Source of the DNA: an uncultured Eubacteriales bacterium
Lineage (GTDB): Bacteria > Bacillota > Clostridia > Peptostreptococcales > Anaerovoracaceae
Assembly: GCA_900318105.1 (NCBI GenBank)
Contig: ONJG01000015.1
Coordinates: 1 to 37,062 of the forward strand
Direction: 5' to 3'
Length of the DNA: 37,062 nucleotides
Below are positions 17,359 to 27,005 of the stretch, piece by piece (the first letter of the stretch is position 1; every line of letters starts with the position of its first letter). The translations under genes were made by a program, and so were the position numbers. The notes beneath the pieces are model-generated. The model worked only from the letters and a program-made list of their open reading frames with translations. It had not been told where the DNA came from and searched no databases.

Positions 17359-18325
17359 TTTGCAGCTCTCTCCTGATAGCATACTTCATCTCATCCATAT
17401 CTGTTATGTCGTTGACCCTGCGTCTGAGATTTGCAGAGCCTCTCATGCCCTTGGTATACCAGGCTATGAATTTTCTGAATTCCTTGACTGCGGTAAGCTC
17501 TCCCTTGAGCCCTGCCAGCATATCAAGATGCCTTATCATCATATCCGTTTTTTCACCGGCATCAGGTCCCGGAGGAATTACTTCTCCGTTGTATGCGGCG
17601 TCAAGTTCCCTGAATATCCACGGGTTTCCGAGCGCGCCACGGCCTATCATCACCATATCCGCACCGGTTTCTTTAAGCATGGACATCCCAAGTTCTGCAT
17701 TTGTCACATCTCCGCTCGCTATAACCGGTATGCCCACGGCTTCCTTAACCCTGCGTATGATGTCTCTGTCCACACTGCCTTTGTAATACTCGGATCTCAT
17801 CCTGCCATGTACGGCCACAGCTGCAGCTCCCGCAGCTTCGATAGCCCTGGCAACCTCGACAGCATTTGCATCACCGTCGTTAAAGCCTTTTCTTATCTTG
17901 GCCGTTACGGGTTTGGATGATGCAGCGGATACTGCCTTTACTATGTCATAAACGAGCTCCGGCCTGGCCATAAGCGCCGAGCCCTCACCGTTTTTTACGA
18001 CTTTTGGCACGGGGCAGCCCATATTGATATCGAGTACTTCGTTTGAGAGACCGTCAAGCCTCCTTGCTGCCTCAGTCATTATATCGGGTTCGCTTCCGAA
18101 TATCTGGAGCGATGTCGGGCCGGCTCCCTCGGGTATGTATGCAAGCGCCTCTGTCTTCCGGCCGTCATAATACAATCCTTTTGCGCTGATCATCTCGCTT
18201 GCTGTCATAGCTGCGCCCTGTTCCTCGCAAAGCTGCCTCATGACCGCATCGCTTATTCCTGCCATAGGTGCGAGTATCCACGGTGATCTGAGTTCCAGGC
18301 TGCCGATCCTTATATCTCTTTTCAT
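17351..18325 (-). CDS. dusB: tRNA-dihydrouridine synthase
   Basis: An FMN enzyme that reduces uridines in the tRNA D-loop. The 324-residue TIM barrel begins with LRSPWILAPMAGISDAVMR and has the catalytic cysteine at 104 in DINMGCPVPKVVKNGEGSALM, the FMN phosphate site GDVTN and GRGALGNPWIF, and a helical C-terminal RNA-binding domain. The family member is of the DusB/Dus1 type by length. Its ATG overlaps the coaX stop (ATGA), a mark of translational coupling; the lipoprotein gene overlaps its end. Confidence 0.95.
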   Translation of the reverse strand: MKRDIRIGSLELRSPWILAPMAGISDAVMRQLCEEQGAAMTASEMISAKGLYYDGRKTEALAYIPEGAGPTSLQIFGSEPDIMTEAARRLDGLSNEVLDINMGCPVPKVVKNGEGSALMARPELVYDIVKAVSAASSKPVTAKIRKGFNDGDANAVEVARAIEAAGAAAVAVHGRMRSEYYKGSVDRDIIRRVKEAVGIPVIASGDVTNAELGMSMLKETGADMVMIGRGALGNPWIFRELDAAYNGEVIPPGPDAGEKTDMMIRHLDMLAGLKGELTAVKEFRKFIAWYTKGMRGSANLRRRVNDITDMDEMKYAIRRELQSG

Positions 18326-19140
18326 CGTTCCTGAAGGACCCTCTTCTTTACGAGTCCTTTGTTCTTTTCATACAGCATCTGCAGTCCGTCGAGCGTGAGC
18401 CTCCTGTCTATCTCATCGATGCATGAAACTCCGCTTTCAACCATGGTGGCCATTCCACCGGTGGCTATTACCCTGATATCCTCAGACCTGCAACCTAGCT
18501 CATCTGCCATTTCCTTTTTCATGCAATCCACCATATGCTCGGTAAATCCCATATGTCCATAAATGAGTCCTGCCTGCATTGCTTCTGAGGTGGTCTTGCA
18601 AATGAACTTGCCCGGAATCTCGAGATCAACATTCGGGAGCTTTGCCGTATGCTCAAACAGAGCAGCTGCCTGTGTTTTGATCCCGGGTGCAATTGCGCCT
18701 CCGAGGAAAGATCCGTCAGCGCTTACGCAAGAAAGCGTCGTTGCGGTTCCGAAGTCTATGACTATCAGGTTTCCGCCGTATCTGTTGTGAGCCGCCACGC
18801 AGTTTACTATGCGGTCGGCACCTACCTGCCTTGGATCGTCATACTTGATTTTAAGTCCGGTCTTTATCCCTGTTTCGATTACGATAGGGTTTTTATTGTA
18901 AAACTTGAGGCACATATGCTCGAGTGTAAACAAAAGCGACGGGACTACCGATGAGATGATAATGTCATTAATATCCTCAGGCTTTATCCCCTGTCTGTTG
19001 AACATGGAGTCAATAATGGTGCCGTACTCATCAGCCGATCTTTTATTATCTGTTGCAAGTCTCCAGCTTTCCACCATTGTCTCGCCGTCGAAAACTCCGA
19101 GCACGACATTGGTGTTTCCCACATCTATGGCCAGCAGCAT
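18322..19140 (-). CDS. coaX: Type III pantothenate kinase
   Basis: Phosphorylates pantothenate in the first step of CoA synthesis. The 272-residue ASKHA-fold protein has the phosphate-1 motif AIDVGNTNVVLGVFDG at the start, GADRIVNCVAAHNRYGG, the phosphate-2 motif VIDFGTATTLSCV, and the C-terminal ATGGMA. Type III enzymes are not feedback-inhibited by CoA and use high ATP. The ftsH-coaX-dus gene neighbourhood is common in Bacillota, here with one regulator inserted. It starts 1 bp after that regulator's stop codon. Confidence 0.97.
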   Translation of the reverse strand: MLLAIDVGNTNVVLGVFDGETMVESWRLATDNKRSADEYGTIIDSMFNRQGIKPEDINDIIISSVVPSLLFTLEHMCLKFYNKNPIVIETGIKTGLKIKYDDPRQVGADRIVNCVAAHNRYGGNLIVIDFGTATTLSCVSADGSFLGGAIAPGIKTQAAALFEHTAKLPNVDLEIPGKFICKTTSEAMQAGLIYGHMGFTEHMVDCMKKEMADELGCRSEDIRVIATGGMATMVESGVSCIDEIDRRLTLDGLQMLYEKNKGLVKKRVLQER

Positions 19141-19141
19141 A

Positions 19142-20713
19142 TCAAACCTCCTCCAGTCTCTTCAGAGCAAGAGCCATTGTAAGACCGGGGATAACCCTGT
19201 TGGCTGTCATCTCCGCTCCGAGTATTTCATTGGCCTTTCTGAGCCTGTACTGAACAGTGTTGTTATGCACGTTCATAAACTCAGCCGTCCTGTTGCTGTT
19301 CATGCCCGCATCCAGCACAAAGGTTGACAGCGTTTCAAGCAGCATTTTACCTTTGTTCGGGCTTACTTCTCTCTCAAAAGGCTCAAGCAAATCCAGGTAC
19401 ATCTTGCGAAGTGCCGGTGCCCCTGATGACATATACACACAGTCACTTACCATGGATATCTCGTATTTTGAGAACACCCTCTTAAATGGAAACACCTTTT
19501 CAATATGCTTGGCCGTGCGGCTTATCATCTTGAATCCGTCCACTGCAGCCTCGAGGGATTCCATTCCGGTGATATGGAATATCCTTGTGTCCTTGTGACC
19601 GCTCTTAAGCTCATCAAACAGCCTGAGCGCGGCATTCTTAACATCTATGCCCTTTTCCTGTCCGCCATCGGTATATATGATGCCGTACATTTCATCTCCC
19701 TCGGTTGTGGTCAGAAGTCCGAAGTCATATTCCTTCTTGTATGATGCAAGGATTTCGTTAATCTCCTCGAATTTTGAATTCTTTATGCAGAATACACTGC
19801 TGAACTGCATGCCTCTTAGCGCAGACTCATCGAGCAGTGTATAGCAGAACGAAATGTCGCCTCGCACTGCCGACTTTATAAATTCAGCCCTCGAGTCCCT
19901 TTCAGGTGTGTATTTCCACATTCCTATGGCGAGCTCTATGGTCTGTGCCAGTTTGGTCATTTCAGCGCTCGAGTACTCATCCTCGTTATCCACTATAACA
20001 AGTATGTACCTCTGGTCTTTGATATTTATATATCCCCAGTAAGTGATGACTCCTTCAATATCGACCCTGGTAAAGCCGTTCATATTAAACGCATCTTCTT
20101 TCCTGGCCGCCTGAACGGCATCCTCGATCTTGACCAGATACCTGGTTTCGACAGTAAGGATGGTGTTAAACTCCTCGGTCATCAGCACTATCTGATAATT
20201 GTTGAAAAGCGCTGCTTCGCGGAGTGCAGTCGGAAAGTTGCTGTGCTTCTCGAAGTTCAGCAGGTGATATATCGTATTGTTGAGAATATTGTCGCTGTAA
20301 TTCTCGCCGTACAATATCTTATCCAGCACCTCTTCAATCAGCATGGAATATGTGACCTTTCCGGTATCGTTTATTGTGATAACGGGAAGAGCAACCTCCT
20401 CCGCAGCTGCAACTATCCTCTTATCAACCCTTTTGACGCCGTCATCATTAAGGTAAATAACGAGCGCACTTATGCCCTTGTTTCCGAGCTCCGTGACCGC
20501 GCGTATCTGGGAATCAACATCATCCCTGCTGGTCCAGAAATGCGTGATTACCATCTGCTCTCTTACTCCGTTTCTCTCGACTCCCATGTCGATATCGGCT
20601 TCGTCGAGCACCGAAACAGTGCGCACCCTTCTGTTTGTGTCATCCGGACAGCATAGCAGTTCGCATCCTCTGAACGCGTCAAGTTTTAAGCAATCGGCTA
20701 CTGTTATCTTCAT
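19142..20713 (-). CDS. PucR/CdaR-type transcriptional regulator
   Basis: The 523 residues carry an N-terminal PucR-like ligand-sensing domain (about 1-130: ITVADCLKLDAFRGCELLC ... ISALVIYL ... LPVITI), a central weakly conserved GAF-like region (about 150-420), and a C-terminal PucR helix-turn-helix (about 455-520) with AGMNSNRTAEFMNVHNNTVQYRLRKANEILG. Family members act on purine catabolism, sugar diacid or stress genes, so the target cannot be named. Its ATG overlaps the ftsH stop (ATGA) and coaX follows 1 bp after its end, so it is transcribed with the housekeeping genes and may control something distant or the operon itself. Confidence 0.85.
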   Translation of the reverse strand: MKITVADCLKLDAFRGCELLCCPDDTNRRVRTVSVLDEADIDMGVERNGVREQMVITHFWTSRDDVDSQIRAVTELGNKGISALVIYLNDDGVKRVDKRIVAAAEEVALPVITINDTGKVTYSMLIEEVLDKILYGENYSDNILNNTIYHLLNFEKHSNFPTALREAALFNNYQIVLMTEEFNTILTVETRYLVKIEDAVQAARKEDAFNMNGFTRVDIEGVITYWGYINIKDQRYILVIVDNEDEYSSAEMTKLAQTIELAIGMWKYTPERDSRAEFIKSAVRGDISFCYTLLDESALRGMQFSSVFCIKNSKFEEINEILASYKKEYDFGLLTTTEGDEMYGIIYTDGGQEKGIDVKNAALRLFDELKSGHKDTRIFHITGMESLEAAVDGFKMISRTAKHIEKVFPFKRVFSKYEISMVSDCVYMSSGAPALRKMYLDLLEPFEREVSPNKGKMLLETLSTFVLDAGMNSNRTAEFMNVHNNTVQYRLRKANEILGAEMTANRVIPGLTMALALKRLEEV

Positions 20714-22722
20714 TTCCTGCCCTCTTCATCATCAAACACGACCACGTCGTCTTCGGCAATTACATTTGCTTCTGATTTGTCTCTTTCGAGTTTCTCCATC
20801 ATCTTGCGCCTTTCCTCTGCTTCGATACGGGCGCTTTCCTCTGCTTCCTGTTTGTTCTTGATGGCGATTTCCTTGCTCTCGCTGTCCACTTCCTCTTTTA
20901 TGCTCTCAGGAGTGGCTTCTCCGGTGAAGAGCCTTTCGAACTGATCCCCGTCCAGAGTTTCAACAAGCAGCAGAGCCTGGGCAACTCTTTCAAACGCGGC
21001 ATCGTTCTCCTTGAGAATCCTTGTGGTCTCAGCGTGGCACTCGTCCAGCACCCTTCTGATCTCATGATCGACCTCGGATGCAATCTCTTCCGAGTAATTC
21101 TGCCTGGTCGAGAAATCCCTTCCGAGGAAGACCTCGTCGTTCGAACTGAATGAAACAAGTCCGAGTTTTTCGCTGAATCCGTATCTGGTTATCATCTCCC
21201 TGGCTATGCCCGTTGCCCTCTCAAGGTCGTTGCTTGCGCCTGTCGAGATATCATCGAGCTTGAGTTCCTCGGCCACACGTCCTCCGAGGAGATGCTTTAT
21301 GTTGTTGTACATATGTCCCTTGGTCTCAAAGAACCTGTCCTCCTCAGGAAGCCACATGGTAAAGCCGCCTGCCATACCTCTCGGAATGATGGTAATCTGA
21401 TGCACAGGATCCGAATCCGGAATAGCTCTCATCACGATGGCGTGGCCTGCCTCGTGATATGCGGTGAGCTTTCTTTCCGTCTCCGAAATGACTCTGGATT
21501 TCTTCTGAGGTCCCGCCATAACCTTTGTGGTGGCCTCTTCAATTTCATCCATTCTTATTTTCGTTCCGTTTCTTCTGGCTGTCAGAAGTGCGGCCTCATT
21601 TATGAGATTTTCGATGTCTGCAGGCGAGAATCCCGGTGTTCTCTTGGCCAGTACCTCCGGTGATACATCATCATCGAGAGGTTTGTCCTTTGTATACAGC
21701 CTGAATATCTCTTCTCTTCCCCTGATATCCGGCATACCTATCACGACCTGTCTGTCGAATCTGCCCGGTCTCAGAAGTGCAGGATCGAGTACGTCAGGCC
21801 TGTTGGTCGCAGCGAGTATGATGATTCCGAGATTGTCATCAAAACCGTCCATCTCCACCAGGAGCTGGTTGAGGGTCTGTTCTCTTTCGTCATTTCCGCC
21901 GCCGAGGCCTGCTCCCCTCCGTCTTCCGACAGCATCGATTTCGTCTATGAATACGATACAAGGTGCGTTTTTCTTGGCCTCGTTAAAGAGGTCTCTTACC
22001 CTTGATGCACCGACGCCGACGAACATCTCAACGAAGTCCGATCCGGATATGGTAAAGAAAGGAACCCCTGCCTCACCGGCAGTCGCCCTTGAAATGTATG
22101 TCTTACCTGTACCCGGCTGTCCAACCAGCAGTACTCCTTTTGGAATCCTCGCTCCGAGCTTGCTGTATTTGCCAGGGTTTTTGAGGAAGTCCACAATCTC
22201 CGAGAGTTCCAGTTTCTCCTCCTCGAGTCCTGCGACGTCTTTATATGTTATTGATTTGCCGTCATTTTTATACAGCCTGGCCCTGTTCTTTCCGAACTGG
22301 AAGGCCTGTTTGTTTCCTCCCTGGCTCATCATGAAATAGAAGAGGAAGCCCATAGCTGCCAGCATGAGTACGGTAGGCAGGATGTTGAGCAGACTGTACT
22401 CGCTCTTGGGCGGCTCGCTGTCGAGTTCTATTTTCTTTTCCTTTACCATCGGGAAGAGTATCTCCTCCTCCAGCCAGCTTATCTCCACGATTGAAGGAGC
22501 ATAGCTTATTTCCTGGTCATCGTTTTTCTTGGTTCCTGTCAGTTTCCGGTCGGTGATGTTGATGCTCTTGAAATCACCTCTTTCAAGATGACTTGTAAAC
22601 TGCGAGAACTTCACTTCCTTCTGATTGACCTGAGGCGACATGCCCCTTATAACCATAGATACTGTCAGAACCGTAATGAATATAATCAAATAGGTTCCTA
22701 CGCTGCGTCCGAAATTTTTCAA
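20710..22722 (-). CDS. ftsH: ATP-dependent zinc metalloprotease FtsH
   Basis: A membrane-bound hexameric AAA+ protease that removes misassembled membrane proteins and some regulators. The 670 residues have two transmembrane helices (about 10-27 and 112-132) enclosing an extracytoplasmic domain, an AAA domain with Walker A GQPGTGKT (201-208; Gln replaces the usual Pro), Walker [34 protein letters not shown], pore motif around FVEMFVGVG, and the zinc site HEAGH (423-427). The tail (about 600-670) is an acidic coiled coil longer than in many homologues. The start is TTG at 22720-22722 with AAAGGAAA upstream. It heads the coupled ftsH-regulator-coaX-dusB-lipoprotein-pepV run. Confidence 0.97.
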   Translation of the reverse strand: MKNFGRSVGTYLIIFITVLTVSMVIRGMSPQVNQKEVKFSQFTSHLERGDFKSINITDRKLTGTKKNDDQEISYAPSIVEISWLEEEILFPMVKEKKIELDSEPPKSEYSLLNILPTVLMLAAMGFLFYFMMSQGGNKQAFQFGKNRARLYKNDGKSITYKDVAGLEEEKLELSEIVDFLKNPGKYSKLGARIPKGVLLVGQPGTGKTYISRATAGEAGVPFFTISGSDFVEMFVGVGASRVRDLFNEAKKNAPCIVFIDEIDAVGRRRGAGLGGGNDEREQTLNQLLVEMDGFDDNLGIIILAATNRPDVLDPALLRPGRFDRQVVIGMPDIRGREEIFRLYTKDKPLDDDVSPEVLAKRTPGFSPADIENLINEAALLTARRNGTKIRMDEIEEATTKVMAGPQKKSRVISETERKLTAYHEAGHAIVMRAIPDSDPVHQITIIPRGMAGGFTMWLPEEDRFFETKGHMYNNIKHLLGGRVAEELKLDDISTGASNDLERATGIAREMITRYGFSEKLGLVSFSSNDEVFLGRDFSTRQNYSEEIASEVDHEIRRVLDECHAETTRILKENDAAFERVAQALLLVETLDGDQFERLFTGEATPESIKEEVDSESKEIAIKNKQEAEESARIEAEERRKMMEKLERDKSEANVIAEDDVVVFDDEEGRK

Positions 22723-22808
22723 CTTAACTGTTTCCTTTCATATATTTATTTGAATTGATTTTCTTGTATTACCGGCTCTTTTGAGTATGCGATTCAAAAT
22801 GCCGTATA

Positions 22809-22846
22809 AAAAACAATAAAAAATTTGTGCTCCAAGCACAAATTTT
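22809..22846 (-). terminator. Intrinsic terminator after tilS
   Basis: On the minus strand, starting two bases after the tilS stop codon, AAAATTTGTGCT and AGCACAAATTTT form a perfect 12-bp stem with loop TGG, followed by TTATTG and then six T. It separates the metG-tatD-tilS transcript from ftsH. Confidence 0.88.
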
Positions 22847-22847
22847 A

Positions 22848-24275
22848 TCACATAGAATCGGTGATTTCAATGAAAAGCACCCTTTCTGTGGCCTCTGAAA
22901 TATGATATTTTTGTGAAAATTTGCCCTTTTCCTTTTCTCTTTCGGTCGGAAGATACTCACTTGGCAATATCCAGAGCACTTCACTGCCTATGCACACCAT
23001 CAGTATGCTCTCTCTTGCATTTTTCAAAACCTTGGAATCAACCAGGTAATCCTGGATATTCTTGCTGCCGCCCTTTATCGGGAGATAGTCTCCCTCCATC
23101 CTGGTTCTAAGCTCTATATCTCCGATCCTTCCGGGATGCTCCTTGCTGAACTCGTCGAAGTCAAAGGCTGCATATGCAGTGTCCTCATCCGGATGAAAGT
23201 CTTTTTTTAACAACACCTGCGGGTATATTCCTATGCTGTCATCCGGCAGCAGTTTCTCTTCTCCGCCTGAGAATACCAGCCTGTCATATTCCCTGTATGC
23301 CCTCACTCCCATGGGAAGGTCCACCCCTGCAGAGGGCTTGTCGCTGTATATCAGATCTAGCACCGCCATCACATTTTCAAATGTGACCAGGCTCTCCAGG
23401 TCCAGAAGCTCAAATACAAGGCTCACGATTCTGCTGTTTATCGGAGGCGGATTATCGGCGATTTCATCAAGCTTAAGAGTTGCCTTCAGAGTATCCGCGT
23501 CTATTTCGATATTTTCGGAATAGTCGGTGAACGCAATGTCTCTGAGAAGCGTGTCGTCCATATTGGCGATATTGGCATAGCGCCTTATGTTTTCTCTTAC
23601 CCTCGGATTGTAATTCTTCTCAAGATAAGGTATGAGCTCATTTCTGATTTTGTTCCTGGTATATGTATTGTCGTCGTTTGACTTGTCTATATTGGGTTTT
23701 AATTTATTCTCCCTGATGTATTCCTCGATGTCCTTTCTCTCAACAAAGAGAAGAGGCCTGACCACGGGATGTCCCGACGCAGACAGCCTGAATGCGGGTA
23801 TGCCCGAGAGTCCGTGCGGTCCTGTTCCGCGAAGGAGTCTGAAGAGCACGGTCTCGCACTGATCATCGGCATTGTGCGCGAGTGCGATGACTATTTTTTC
23901 TATATCCACTCCTTCTTCCACAAGCTCGTCTGCCACATCGTCGAATATCTGATATCTGATATTGCGTCCGGCTTCCTCCGTGGATATTCCGAGTTCCTGT
24001 GCTACCGCTGCGCAGTCGGCATCGTAGAGCCTGCATTCGAGATCCATCCTCTCGCATATCAGGGCTATGTGCTCTGCCTCGGCATCCGCTTCCTTTCTCA
24101 GTTTGTGGTTCACATGAACAGGCACAAGCTCATAATCATACGCATCGGATATGCTCCAGAGCGCATGCAAAAGGCAGAGAGAATCCGGTCCTCCCGATAC
24201 TCCCACTATGATTACCGAGCCTGGTTCTATGAGCTCGCTGTCGATTATTCTGTCGATTATATAGTTCTTCTTCAT
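22848..24275 (-). CDS. tilS: tRNA(Ile)-lysidine synthase TilS
   Basis: Converts C34 of tRNA-Ile(CAU) to lysidine so that it reads AUA codons and not AUG; normally essential. The 475 residues begin with the PP-loop ATPase domain (SGGPDS at 27-32; HVNHKLRKEADAE; ALAHNADDQCETVLFRLLRGTG; RNEL), then a helical middle region and a C-terminal TilS domain (about 385-470; RTRMEGDYLP, KNIQDYLVDSKV). Length and order fit Gram-positive TilS. It starts 3 bp after the tatD stop and ends at a strong terminator. The usual neighbour hpt, between tilS and ftsH in Bacillus, is missing here. Confidence 0.97.
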   Translation of the reverse strand: MKKNYIIDRIIDSELIEPGSVIIVGVSGGPDSLCLLHALWSISDAYDYELVPVHVNHKLRKEADAEAEHIALICERMDLECRLYDADCAAVAQELGISTEEAGRNIRYQIFDDVADELVEEGVDIEKIVIALAHNADDQCETVLFRLLRGTGPHGLSGIPAFRLSASGHPVVRPLLFVERKDIEEYIRENKLKPNIDKSNDDNTYTRNKIRNELIPYLEKNYNPRVRENIRRYANIANMDDTLLRDIAFTDYSENIEIDADTLKATLKLDEIADNPPPINSRIVSLVFELLDLESLVTFENVMAVLDLIYSDKPSAGVDLPMGVRAYREYDRLVFSGGEEKLLPDDSIGIYPQVLLKKDFHPDEDTAYAAFDFDEFSKEHPGRIGDIELRTRMEGDYLPIKGGSKNIQDYLVDSKVLKNARESILMVCIGSEVLWILPSEYLPTEREKEKGKFSQKYHISEATERVLFIEITDSM

Positions 24276-24278
24276 CGC

Positions 24279-25133
24279 TTAAATGTTGAAAAATCGCTTT
24301 CCGTTTTCAAATAGGATGGCGGATGCCTCGTCGTAGCTGAGCCCTTTGAGTATGGCCATCCTTCTTACTATATGCTCGATGTACGGCGATTTGTTCGGAC
24401 GGCCTCTGAGCGGCTCTGGCGCCATGTATGGCGCGTCCGTTTCGGACAGCAGATACTCTATCGGTATCTGCCGGGCCACCTCTGCGGCTTTCTTTCCGTT
24501 CTTGAATGTGATTGGTCCGCCGAGTGAGATTGTTGCACCCAGTTTTATATATTCTTCTGCCAGCTCTGCAGAGCCGGAGTAGCAATGCATCTGCACTCTT
24601 GCATCAGCCGTCTCTCCGCCGGGGCCAGGTCTTTTCGGAAACCAGCTCTTCCTCTCATCGGAGAAAGCCCCCTCTTCCTTCAGTATGTCCATGGTCAGCT
24701 GATGGGCGTCCCTTGAATGTATCATAATCGGCATATGGAGCTCATTGGCCAGCCTGATCTGCCTTCTGAACAGTTCCTGCTGCTCTTCCCTGTCATCCGT
24801 GCCGTAGTAATAATCAAGACCGATTTCACCTATGGCCACAGCCCTGGGATGTGCCGCCAGCTGCCTGATTGCATCAATGTCCGCATCAAGCCTTCGAAGA
24901 GCATCCCCGCCGAGGCCCTTGTAGTCAGCGGCGTGGTCTGGGTGGATGCCAACAGCCGCATAGCACCAGCTGTAATCGTCTGCATCCGCAAGAGCCTGCT
25001 TTGCCGAATCTATGCAGTCTGCCACATCAATAAGACAGGCGACCTCCGATTGCTCTATCTCAGAAGCCAGAGACCGCCTTTCTTCGTCCGTGTATTTTTC
25101 AAAGTTTAAATGTGTATGCGCATCAAACAGCAT
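24279..25133 (-). CDS. tatD: TatD-family metal-dependent hydrolase
   Basis: A 284-residue TIM-barrel DNase of the TatD/YcfH/YabD type (3'-5' exonuclease or D-aminoacyl-tRNA deacylase activities have been described in the family). Metal ligands are visible: DAHTHLN (His6, His8), AIGEIGLDYYYG (Glu103), IMIHSRDAH (His139), MHCYSGS (His183) and LLSETDAPYMAPEPLRG (Asp233). A loop of about 15 extra residues (DERKSWFPKRPGPGGE, near 159-175) precedes the fifth ligand. It overlaps the end of metG by 11 bp; the metG-tatD pairing is conserved in Bacillota. Confidence 0.94.
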   Translation of the reverse strand: MLFDAHTHLNFEKYTDEERRSLASEIEQSEVACLIDVADCIDSAKQALADADDYSWCYAAVGIHPDHAADYKGLGGDALRRLDADIDAIRQLAAHPRAVAIGEIGLDYYYGTDDREEQQELFRRQIRLANELHMPIMIHSRDAHQLTMDILKEEGAFSDERKSWFPKRPGPGGETADARVQMHCYSGSAELAEEYIKLGATISLGGPITFKNGKKAAEVARQIPIEYLLSETDAPYMAPEPLRGRPNKSPYIEHIVRRMAILKGLSYDEASAILFENGKRFFNI

Positions 25134-26709
25134 GTTTTGCTCCGATTTCGGAGAGCTCTTCGAGCTCCTTATCGATGTCGATTCTCGGGAAGAGCATATC
25201 TCCTTTTTCGACCTTTGCTCCGTCCATCATATAGAACTCATACGCATCCTTCCATACGGCTTCGGAATCTGCGAGCCCGAGCTGCTCTCTCATACGGTCG
25301 GACGTTGTATGCATGAACGGAACTATCAGTATGGATACGATTCTCAGGCACTCTGCGAGGTTTCTCATTACCGTATCGAGCTCCGCTTTTTTGCTCTCGT
25401 CCTTGGCAAGCGCCCATGGCATCTTCTCATCGATGTATTTGTTGGCTCTTGCGATAAGCGCCCATATCTCCTCGAGCGCGATATTAAACTGGAACTCATC
25501 CATACGTGCGCTGACCTTGTCTGCAACAGATACGGCCATGCTGATAAGTTCTTCGTCTGTATCGTCCCTGGTGCCCGCCGCAGGAACTTCTCCTCCGCAA
25601 TACTTCTGTATCATGGATACGGTCCTGGACAGGAGATTTCCGAGGTCGTTTGCCAGGTCGAAGTTCATCCTTCTGAGCATTACCTCGTTTGTAAATATCC
25701 CGTCCTGCCCGAATGTGTATTCTCTGAGCAGGAAGTATTTAAGAGCATCTATTCCGTAACGCTCGATCAGGATAACCGGATCGATTACATCAACACCCTT
25801 GGCTGCCTTGGATTTTGAAACCTTCTCTCCGCCGAGAAGCAGCCATCCGTGTCCTCTTACCTGTTTTGGAAGAGGCAGGCCTGCACTCATTAACATGGCC
25901 GGCCATATGAGCGAGTGGAATCTTACGATTTCCTTGCCCACCAGATGGCAGTCGCACGGCCAGTATTTTTCAAACTTCTCGGGCTCATCGGGCCATCCGA
26001 GAGCTGTTATGTAGTTTGAAAGTGCATCCAGCCACACGTAAATTACGTGCTTTTCGTCAATCGGCACCGGAATGCCCCAGTCGAAGGAGGATCTTGAAAT
26101 GCACAGGTCTTCCATGCCCTGCTCCACGAAAGCTATCATTTCGTTTCGTCTTGTTTCGGGCTCCAGGAATTCCGGCTTTTCCCTGAATAGTTTAAGGAGA
26201 TCATCCGCATATTTGCTCATTCTGAAGAAGTATGCATCTTCCTTGGCCTTGGTAACAGGTCGTCCGCAGTCAGGACATTTTCCGTCCACAAGCTGGCTCT
26301 CGGTCCAGAATGATTCGCACGGAGTACAGTACAACCCCTCGTACTCACCTTTATATATATCTCCGGCATTATACATCCTCATGAACATTTCCTGTACGCG
26401 CTTGATGTGCCTCGGCTCTGTCGTACGGATAAAGTCATCATATGAAATCTCCATGGTAGCCCAGAGATCCTTGATGCCTGCGACTATCTCATCGACATAC
26501 TCCTGTGGTGTAACGCCCTTTGCATCAGCCAGGGTCTGTATCTTCTGGCCGTGCTCGTCAGAACCCGTCAGAAACATTACATCATATCCCTGCAGTCTCT
26601 TAAAACGCGCCATGGCATCCGCCATGACCGTGCAGTATGTGTGTCCGATATGCAGATTTGCACTGGGATAATAAATCGGTGTTGAGATGTAATAAGTCTG
26701 TTTATCCAT
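25123..26709 (-). CDS. metG: Methionyl-tRNA synthetase
   Basis: Charges tRNA-Met. The class I motifs are HIGH (residues 20-23) and KVSKS (296-300), and the connective domain has one zinc knuckle, CxxC at 128/131 and CxxC at 145/148, followed by an anticodon-binding helical domain (about 370-510). At 528 residues it lacks the C-terminal EMAP-like tRNA-binding domain present in Bacillus MetG (about 660 residues), a natural short form in some lineages. Its ATG shares one base with the TAA stop of a 57-residue membrane-protein gene, so it is probably translationally coupled to it. tatD overlaps its end. Confidence 0.97.
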   Translation of the reverse strand: MDKQTYYISTPIYYPSANLHIGHTYCTVMADAMARFKRLQGYDVMFLTGSDEHGQKIQTLADAKGVTPQEYVDEIVAGIKDLWATMEISYDDFIRTTEPRHIKRVQEMFMRMYNAGDIYKGEYEGLYCTPCESFWTESQLVDGKCPDCGRPVTKAKEDAYFFRMSKYADDLLKLFREKPEFLEPETRRNEMIAFVEQGMEDLCISRSSFDWGIPVPIDEKHVIYVWLDALSNYITALGWPDEPEKFEKYWPCDCHLVGKEIVRFHSLIWPAMLMSAGLPLPKQVRGHGWLLLGGEKVSKSKAAKGVDVIDPVILIERYGIDALKYFLLREYTFGQDGIFTNEVMLRRMNFDLANDLGNLLSRTVSMIQKYCGGEVPAAGTRDDTDEELISMAVSVADKVSARMDEFQFNIALEEIWALIARANKYIDEKMPWALAKDESKKAELDTVMRNLAECLRIVSILIVPFMHTTSDRMREQLGLADSEAVWKDAYEFYMMDGAKVEKGDMLFPRIDIDKELEELSEIGAKHAV

Positions 26710-26882
26710 TATAAAAACTCCCTCTCATCTATGCTGTAGTCGCCGGTGCCTGACATTCTCTCATATGTCGTAATCGATTTCACCAGTCTGTCGGTTGCTA
26801 CGGCAAGCACCGAAAGGGATGCTGCAACCAGCACCAGGCCGACTATTGATATTTCAATTTTCTTGTTGTTGTTAAGCTTCAT
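26709..26882 (-). CDS. Small single-pass membrane protein upstream of metG
   Basis: A 57-residue frame starting MKLNNNKKIEISIVGLVLVA and ending SIDEREFL. It has a short basic N-terminus, one hydrophobic helix (about residues 11-29) and a polar, mildly charged tail. AGGGG lies about eight bases before the ATG, and the stop TAA overlaps the metG ATG by one base. Codon structure and coupling suggest a real gene and not a leader accident, but I recognise no family. It could be a leader peptide for metG translation or a small membrane protein. An extended -10 promoter lies about 45 bp upstream. Confidence 0.65.
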   Translation of the reverse strand: MKLNNNKKIEISIVGLVLVAASLSVLAVATDRLVKSITTYERMSGTGDYSIDEREFL

Positions 26883-26927
26883 GTCTGAGCCCCTTTTGTC
26901 TGTCTGTTCAGTTAAAACTACCGGTTA

Positions 26928-26936
26928 AGTATACCA
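26928..26936 (-). promoter_or_regulatory. Extended -10 promoter for the metG operon
   Basis: On the minus strand TGGTATACT gives a TGn extension and a good -10. The -35 region (TTATAA at 17 bp) is weak, as often found with extended -10 promoters. Start of transcription would be about 40 bases before the small membrane-protein gene. Confidence 0.5.
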
Positions 26937-27005
26937 AAAACTTTCTATGTTTATAATTATTTATTTTACTTGTTTATCATTAAAAAACAATATTATTATT
27001 TGCGC

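Noticed and set aside
21527..22339. 270-residue plus-strand frame opposite ftsH
   Set aside because: Ser/Pro-rich antisense shadow of a conserved gene, with no ribosome site.
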